Assembly: GCF_035594125.1 (NCBI RefSeq)
Contig: NC_087156.1
Coordinates: forward strand, 29,123,997-29,187,996
Direction: 5' to 3'
DNA length: 64,000 bases
Source of the DNA: Scylla paramamosain
Taxonomy: Eukaryota; Arthropoda; Malacostraca; Decapoda; Portunidae
Shown: positions 57,097-64,000 of the stretch, one piece after another
Layout of the letters: the number at the start of each line of letters is the position of its first letter
Position numbering within the stretch: the first letter of the stretch is position 1
Made by a program: the position numbers and the translations under genes
The notes under the pieces: model-generated
Seen by the model: only the letters and a program-made list of their open reading frames with translations
The model's database searches: none
What the model was told of the DNA's origin: nothing

Positions 57097-57234
57097 TCAT
57101 TATGTCGAGCATTTACTGTAAGAAAATGTATTTATGAATAACAAATATCAAATAAAAACGTGAAGTGAACTAGTGAGACGAGGAATACTGGGTGATTGTT
57201 GTGGTGCTCACTGTGCCAAGTGCCAGCTAGCGGT

Positions 57235-57360
57235 GGCATATTGGAAGCTCGCTTGTATTTCAAATTTTGGTTTGCAACTCAAAGCAAAAAGTCGTCCAAG
57301 CAACATCTCGTATAAAAAAAAAATGTAAGTTGGTGCACTCATAAGTCAGGGTACCGCTAT
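57235..57360 (+). mobile_element. second Tigger-type right end
   Basis: AGCTCGCTTGTATTTCAAAT, GCAACTCAAAGCAAAAAGTC, CATCTCGTATAAAA and CATAAGTCAGGGTACCGCTA resemble the tail of Tigger MITEs (CTCGTATCTCAAGGTACCACTG). Confidence 0.45.
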
Positions 57361-57534
57361 ACTAAAAGACAAAGCAAAAGTTGCTGTTTATTACTGATTT
57401 ATAGTTTCTATAAGTATTTCCATCATCTTAATATATTTGGAGGAGACACAGTGAGTAAGACAGTAATTTGATCTTTGAAATAAGGCAAATGTGATCCCAT
57501 TGAAGAGACAATGTAAACAGTTTTTGGCTGACTC

Positions 57535-57566
57535 AGGAGTAATCCCGAGCCACCTGTGGCTCTCTC
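57535..57566 (+). mobile_element. 3'-end scrap of the CR1/L2-like family
   Basis: GACTCAGGAGTAATCCCGAG followed by CCACCTGTGGC matches the 3' UTR of the 48930-54477 element in the opposite orientation. The hexamer tail is absent. Confidence 0.5.
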
Positions 57567-57569
57567 AAT

Positions 57570-58990
57570 GATCCACAATGCCATCACTACAGCACAACTG
57601 CATTTTCTTAGTAGCTTTTCCCAGCAGCAAGATGTCTAAGTGTTATGGTTGCCTTCATTTTTGCGGTAAGTGGGTTGCTCCTCTTTGTGTCATTCTATAA
57701 GGCTTCCCTCACTAGGTAGATGACAAAGAGAATACTTGCACGGTGTAAACAATATCATCTGATGAGGTCCGTGTCACTAAGTTAATTTAATACGTCCTAT
57801 CTGGATAAGTAATTTCTGAGATGATGTGGAGCGGCCATTTTGGTAGTGGGAACATCTGGCATAAGCTGGTAAGACATGGTGGACATTGCATGTACCAAAA
57901 CAAACATGCGGTCGGTTATGTGCCAAACCCAGTGACATGGGCAAGCTTCACTGTGTTCTTTACAGTGTGATGTCATTACTCCTTGAGCTAAGACACTCAC
58001 TGCCGATGCCATATGCCAGGTACATGTTTACATCTCACAACAAGATTGGTACGTAGGCTACTAGCAAATATTAAAGTTTTTTTAAAATGCAAAATATTGG
58101 GATCTAATAATGATCTAAATGCATGTGAGAGTCTTCAAATGTCAGGTGAAATTCTTCACTTCATATTCAGAGCTTAAATCTGCTCATTTATCTTTTTTTT
58201 TTTTTTTTTTTTTTCAATGTCTGCCAAAACTGGGTGAGTCTTATGAGCCCATACATCTTATGAGCCATCAAATACAGTAAGTTCGAGAACCGAGGTTCCA
58301 CTGTATTTTGAAAGCCCAAAGGACAAATTTATAGTCAGAATCTAACAAAGAAGCTCACTTCTTTTACACTCATAGACTGTATGGTAAGATGTGTACTGGA
58401 GAAAGTAAGCACCCCAAAGATGCACTGTGACCAATCAGTACGTAAGTGAATAACCACTTCCTGGCCAATGGGCTTTTGACAGTTCTAAAGCACATGCTAA
58501 GTATGGTCACTTGCCTCATCCCAACTGAGGGTTAGAGTGATGTAAGTATGGTCACGGCTGGGTGGGAAGCAGGACTTTCAAAAGTGTGTTTTCTCAATTT
58601 TTTGTCTGCATACCTCATTACAACAAGGTATGCTGCAATTGTTTTTAGGTCATGTCTGATGCCCCAGTAAAAGTTAAGAAATAGTCTACTGTTAGCTTAT
58701 TATACATAGCTTATCTAGCCTATATATTTCTTATGAGGCTGTTAAGTACGTTTATGATAATCATTGTTCACATTATCTTGCCATTGTTCTGTATTATTAA
58801 ACTGATAAGATCTGAAAAGTGAGATTTTGGATTTGAAAAGTGAGATTTTTCAAACAGATTCTTGACATTATGTAATATCACTTGCATATGTATCTGCATT
58901 GGTGATTATTCTGTGTGTGAAACAATTATTGGTGTGGCTTTATTGATAGAAATTGACAGTGCCCATATTTATTGCTGCATATGAATGTTT
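57570..58990. other. spacer, few recognisable features
   Basis: No gene recognised. A T run at 58191-58214, a MITE-like end (GGGTGAGTCTTATGAGCCCA to AATACAGTA, to about 58278) and a Tigger-like end (CGAGAACCGAGGTTCCACTG, to 58303) lie close together. The rest looks unique. Confidence 0.45.
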
Positions 58991-59039
58991 GCAGTGATGT
59001 GAACATTTTGTAGTGGTGCCTCAAGTTATTACTGCTCCA

Positions 59040-59902
59040 GGGGCTGTACTTATAAACACTGAGTTACCATTTTAATGTTATCATCTCAAGTCCTCAAAAT
59101 GACAGAACTTGACACTTAAATTCCAAAGATGGCATCTTAAGTCCTGGAGATGTGTCTTACTGCAAAGATACCTCCTGAGGTGGTATAGCAGCTCGCATGC
59201 CCCTTAAGATACCATCCTAACAGTAAACATGGTCGCACTAGATGAACCCCACTGACATTGCCACTGACAGTGGCAGACTTTTTGTGACAAGGAGGAAATC
59301 CTGAATGAGCTGGATGACTGTAAGTTGGTGAACACATATTGGCTGGACTGTGCTGGGATCATCTTCATGGCTGATCTAGTGTAGGAAAGACTGAAGAGAC
59401 CAACTTCAAGGAACAAGGCTCTCCTTTGAGATGCAAGTGATCATCACTCTGTGGTACATCACAACAGGCAAGATGCAGCAGTGAAGTGCAGATGACTTGG
59501 GCCTCTCATAGCAGAACATCAGTGACACAGTGTATGCATGAACAGCCATAGTGCATGATCAGAGTTGGCACCAATTTTTTGTTGTAGATGACAACAACCG
59601 TGGTAAATAGATACCTTCAGTAATCAAGCTTAAAACGGTCAGATGATTATTGAAAACTCATTAGATAAATATATTTTTATTTTATATATAATTTTTGTGC
59701 ACTTTCAGCTGTTTCTTGTGAGATTCATAAAAAAAAAAAAATTACGCAACATCTGCTCATGTTAGTGATTAGGTTGTCAGTACCTTAAGATGGCAACTTG
59801 ACAGTCTCCTTTTATGATAGTCACTTAGCGCTTAAGTCTTGTAATTTGAATTCTCTTCCTAATTTGCATGGAACCTTTGTAGAGTTTCATAAGTATGGCC
59901 CC
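59040..59902 (+). mobile_element. second Harbinger-type element, deleted and decayed
   Basis: The left end GGGGCTGTACTTATAAACAC is matched by the complement of the right end, GGGGCCATACTTATGAAACT. Between them lies only the N-terminal part of a transposase relic. Its ends differ from those of the 27462-32109 element, so it belongs to another subfamily. A clear 3-bp target duplication is no longer visible. Confidence 0.65.
59282..59555 (+). pseudogene. Harbinger transposase N-terminal relic
   Basis: The decayed translation keeps the order of the intact transposase at 27776. EILNELDDCKLVNTYWLDCAG then IIFMADLV corresponds to YNDDELIKRFRMNRAG then IITVADLV. EMQVIITLWYITTGKMQQ*SADDLGLS corresponds to ETKVAITLRYLATGKMQQCISDDFGTS. 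Stops interrupt it, and the DDE domain is absent. Confidence 0.7.
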
Positions 59903-61495
59903 ATTAGAATACTATTAATGATTTGTGAACATTCAGTGATATAATAGTGTTCACAAAAACATTGACAATGCCAAGTTTTGAATAAGTTGCATGATGTGGA
60001 ATTGAGGAGATAACAGTGTTTGGATAATTTTAAATTATTTTACTTAAAATGAGATGGACACCCACAAGTGATAAAGTGAGGATTTTCCTCCCAGATGAGT
60101 GGTGACAATAACTTGTTGGAGTGGAAGATTGTGGAATGTCTGTGACTCACAAAATTAGTGAAGTTTTTATAATAACTTTATTATTGTTGCCCATGCCTTG
60201 TGGGATTGTTGACCTACAAAATAGATTGTTGCTATAAAATAACATTATTCATAGCAGTATAATTTGTTATATAATGGTTAAAATCACCCAAAAATAACAG
60301 TATTTAACAATATAGTAATCATATTCTTTCTAGCTTTAGGTGATAGCAAAGAGCCATGTTTAATTGTCCTAGTGAAGATTATCATGGATAATCAGCATGA
60401 TAGGACCCTTATGTTGACACATTTTATGTATTTAGTTAAAAACTAGAAACAGGTCATGTTAATATATTTATATAAATTAATAACATTATACTAGCATCTC
60501 TTTGGAGAAAAAGAGAAACAGAACAGGCCCTTCTCTTGATGAAGTTAAACCTGACTTTCCCACACACTCACAATCCAAAAGCAGGTAACACTATTTGTGA
60601 CATGTGCCACATGTGCTGTCAAAGACAAAAGTAGTGTCAAGGTTTTGTCCAAATATGAAATGTAACTTGTGAAACATGAAAACACTAATGCATCAATCCT
60701 TGAAAGTGCTTGAATCCCTTAAGCTACTGTTCAGATAAGGGTTCAAAGCTTCATATCTGCTGCTGATAAGATATAAGCTAAAGCAAACCAAAGGGATATT
60801 TTCTTTCTTGCTGCACTAAAGGACTGCTTTACCCATGAGCTTGTTCCTCCAGTTTGTACCCCATGATTTAGATAGTGCTGTGTATCATATGGGAAAATCC
60901 TACAATTCAGTAAATACATTGAACATCATGTGTGCTTCAGTCATTGCTTCAAAGGATGAGTAGTTCAAGAATACATTGAATATATCATAGGATGCCATGC
61001 TCACAAGAATATGAATAACTGTGTCATATGAAGTGTGATGAGTATCAAAGTCCCTGTTGCAGTGCTACCAACTGTTCCTATGACATACAGTATAGAGCAC
61101 CATAAGGTTAGCCCTTTACCAGATGTTTTAACCAAGATTCATGATGTGACTTTTGTCTCTGCACAATAATCACTTCTTGTTGATACTTAAGAGTTGCAAT
61201 AGTACAGTATTCACTTTTCAGAGTTACCCTATGTTATAGTAGCAAACTAGCATTTTATGGGTCTGTATTTTATGGGTCTGTAAGTCCTGAAAAATTAAAC
61301 TGGAAAAGAATATTTGTAACATCTCCACAGTGTGATTACAAGCTGTACCCAGCTGTGTTGAAGCCCTGCTTGCCTGCACAACCCTCTTCATGTTAGTAGA
61401 TCAGCTTTGCTACTGAACAGCACTTTACAGGTTAAAAGATAAACTGGGGTGGGTGATGAATTGAGCAAAACCTGTATATGTAAACTTACATCTTA
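59903..61495. other. AT-rich spacer, nothing recognised
   Basis: No open frame of note, RNA gene, microsatellite or transposon signature seen in this 1.6-kb stretch. Confidence 0.4.
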
Positions 61496-61498
61496 TGG

Positions 61499-61753
<255 letters not shown>

Positions 61754-62221
61754 CATCTGGTGATAACAATGTGTGTTTATATCTGACAGCTTCATACATG
61801 ACTGTACTGGTAATGCAGCAATGCAACATCATGAGCTGTTTGGTTGATGTTTATGTGAGATATTAATTTGTTTTGAAATTGAGTTATTGTAATGATGTAA
61901 TCCAAGATTTTATTTTTAGTGATGCTTTTATTATTCACTAAGAAGGAGGTACTATAGAAAACAGTTGGAGTTAGTGCTTGCTAGATTAATATTACTAGGT
62001 AAGGAGGTGTAAGGAGCTATTCTAATTTTCTTGATTCTTGAGCTAATAAGCTTTTCATTATAAACTATCATACTTATGGAATATAGATTACAAAATGACG
62101 ATGACATAATGTAATCATCAAGCTCTTCTATAACTTTTTATTCATGTGTATAATTCATTTTGCAATGCCATTTGAAGTTGAGGTGTAATATGTAACCATT
62201 TTTCATCTATTATTTTTTCAG

Positions 62222-62600
62222 TTCTGTCATCCATGAAATGGTTGAGAGTTCTTCACCCATTAACAAAATGAAGATCATAACAGATAAAGTAAAAGATCTT
62301 TTCATACAGTTAAATCACTCAAGCATGGACTGTTCCAGCAGCTGTCACAGAAGTAGTACATGTATTGATGTCTATGAGGACATTTCAAGATTGTTAAGGA
62401 TAGTATTCACTTTAAGAAGTTCAAAAAGCTTCTGGAGCATTCCTGAGTTATATTTGCTTCACATTTGTTTGAATTCTTGGCACATGTTTTTACACTTTCA
62501 CATAAGTTGTATTTTCACTACTGCACTTACATCATTGTTTGCGCATGTGGTTAAAGGCTATGAATTGTATTTTCTTTTGACATCACTGAGTGCATTGTAG
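62222..62600 (+). CDS. unidentified open stretch after a splice-acceptor-like site
   Basis: I do not recognise this. A TATTATTTTTTCAG acceptor-like sequence (to about 62221) is followed by an open frame of about 125 codons to 62600: SVIHEMVESSSPINKMKIIT, then DVYEDISRLLRIVFTLRSS, then a hydrophobic Leu/His-rich part. No family similarity is apparent. It could be a terminal exon of an unseen gene, an old element or chance. Confidence 0.15.
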
Positions 62601-62899
62601 TTCTGCTTAGATGCAAGAACATGAAGGTATTAGACTGAGATGAAAACCAGTCTTTTTCAGGCACTGTTGCAAAGGGGTTTTGTTAAATAATGGAATATCC
62701 TTTAAAAACATATGTTTGAGATGTTATGAGCAGAGATATGGTTAAGAAAAATTAAGATAACGGAGAGAATACCTGTCAGATGAAAAAAAAATAATGAATA
62801 CTGAAGTAGATTATGTAAATAAGTGAAATAAAGGAGGTACTAAAAGAAGTGGGCATAGATAAAACAAAGGTGGCTAATCCATTGACCTAATAAAAGAGA

Positions 62900-63052
62900 G
62901 CAAAAATGAAACAGTTGATAAATTTATAGAATGGAAGAACAGGCATGGAGAAGGGAGGCCTTAACATTAACATGGAGAAGATCAAGGGCATAGTAACAGG
63001 AAAGGCCTCAAGAGTAAGGTTAGAAACATATAGATATCCATGTAGTTTTTTT
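62900..63052 (+). pseudogene. small reverse-transcriptase relic
   Basis: DKFIEWKN in one frame is followed, after a shift, by MEKGGLNINMEKIKGIVTGK and YRYPCSF. This matches the region after the YADD motif in non-LTR reverse transcriptases (W...ME.KGLKVN..KTKVMV.G…YPC). A TA microsatellite truncates it at 63060. Confidence 0.55.
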
Positions 63053-63057
63053 CTTTT

Positions 63058-63167
<110 letters not shown>

Positions 63168-63508
63168 CCTAGCAGTGATTAGGTGCTTAGTGTAAGTCGG
63201 GAGTTGTGACCTGCTACTAGAGAAACAAACTCTGAAAGAAAATACAAATGGGATGGCCAGACCATCCTGGGCCTAGCATGCTAGGTTGACCAGCACCATT
63301 TGGCAGCCACAGTATAAAATTGTAAGATATTTCCTTAGGGTTAAAATGTATACTTAGGATGTAGTATGTATGTTAGTATATAAGTATGTAGCAAGTGGAT
63401 TTTCAGTTGTAGGACTACAAGATTGATAAACTGAATATTATTATTATTATTATTATATACAGTAGTGTATGCGACATTGCACGGTTGTTATATTGTACAA
63501 CTGCAATA

Positions 63509-63735
63509 ACAATTAAATTTTAATAAATATTTTATTGGAATAATGAACCAAAAATGGCATAACGAACTCACCACTTGCGCTAGCACTGGAATTTTTATAA
63601 ATATTTAATCAGAATAACAAACCAAAACTGGCAAGACAATCTTCCCGTTTGTGCAAGTACTGAAATTTTAATAAAAGTTTAATTGGAATAACAAACTAAA
63701 ATTCACAAGACTAACTCACCAGCTGTGCAAGTCAT
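63509..63735 (+). repeat. tandem repeat, about 75-80 bp unit, three copies
   Basis: Three consecutive units share AATTTTAATAAATATTTAAT, GGAATAACAAACCAAAA, GGCAAGACNAACTCACC and GTGCAAGTACTG with scattered substitutions. Confidence 0.75.
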
Positions 63736-63832
63736 TGCTCATCTATCCGGCATCTGCCCCTTCCTCCCTTCATTTGTCATTCTCAAACTTCCCTTCCCTG
63801 TTATCTGTCAGAGATAAGGGACTAGGGAGTGG

Positions 63833-63979
<147 letters not shown>

Positions 63980-64000
63980 TTTTATGTCATTTTCGCTTCA

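Overview
The window reads as nuclear DNA of an arthropod, most likely a decapod crustacean (inference). It has one spliced conserved gene with long introns, very dense dinucleotide and trinucleotide microsatellites, short arrays of the arthropod telomere-type motif TTAGG, and a mix of Harbinger, Tigger/pogo and non-LTR retroelements. There are no bacterial-style operons.

Region 1 (about 1.1-24.6 kb, + strand) holds a complete gene for cytosolic purine 5'-nucleotidase II (NT5C2/cN-II). Twelve coding exons join in phase from 1213 to 23362 and give 544 residues with all four HAD-type motifs and the acidic C-terminal tail. Introns 2 and 4 are long. They carry microsatellites, a repeat family of about 150 bp, a SINE-like piece and two retrotransposon remnants. 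Candidate core promoter elements lie just before exon 1, and polyadenylation signals follow the stop.

Region 2 (24.6-27.4 kb) is intergenic: TTAGG-like repeats, one unidentified exon-like stretch, low-complexity purine-rich sequence, microsatellites and a retroelement 3' fragment.

Region 3 (27,462-32,109) is a Harbinger-type DNA transposon with matching terminal inverted repeats and a TAA target duplication. Its three-exon transposase gene looks intact (363 residues, DDE triad). A partner gene on the opposite strand survives only as its two C-terminal exons, and two smaller inverted-repeat elements are nested between the genes.

Region 4 (32.1-42.6 kb) is a stack of decayed non-LTR retrotransposons. 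One minus-strand element is split by a second, jockey-like minus-strand element. A separate plus-strand element with an RNase H domain is bounded by an 11-bp target duplication.

Region 5 (42.6-48.9 kb) has no recognisable host gene. It holds TTAGG-like arrays, dispersed repeats, a Tigger/pogo transposase relic between long inverted repeats and a second Tigger N-terminal fragment.

Region 6 (48.9-55.5 kb) is a nearly full-length CR1/L2-like retrotransposon on the minus strand. Its ORF1 encodes a PHD-type zinc finger plus an SGNH-esterase domain, with an in-frame TAG between them. Its 3' end is tandemly duplicated (896 bp). A second copy with the internal inversion typical of twin priming abuts its 5' end.

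Region 7 (55.5-64 kb) contains microsatellites, Tigger-type terminal repeats, a second, badly decayed Harbinger relic with its own terminal repeats, a reverse-transcriptase scrap and a short tandem repeat. I saw no host gene there beyond one unidentified open stretch.
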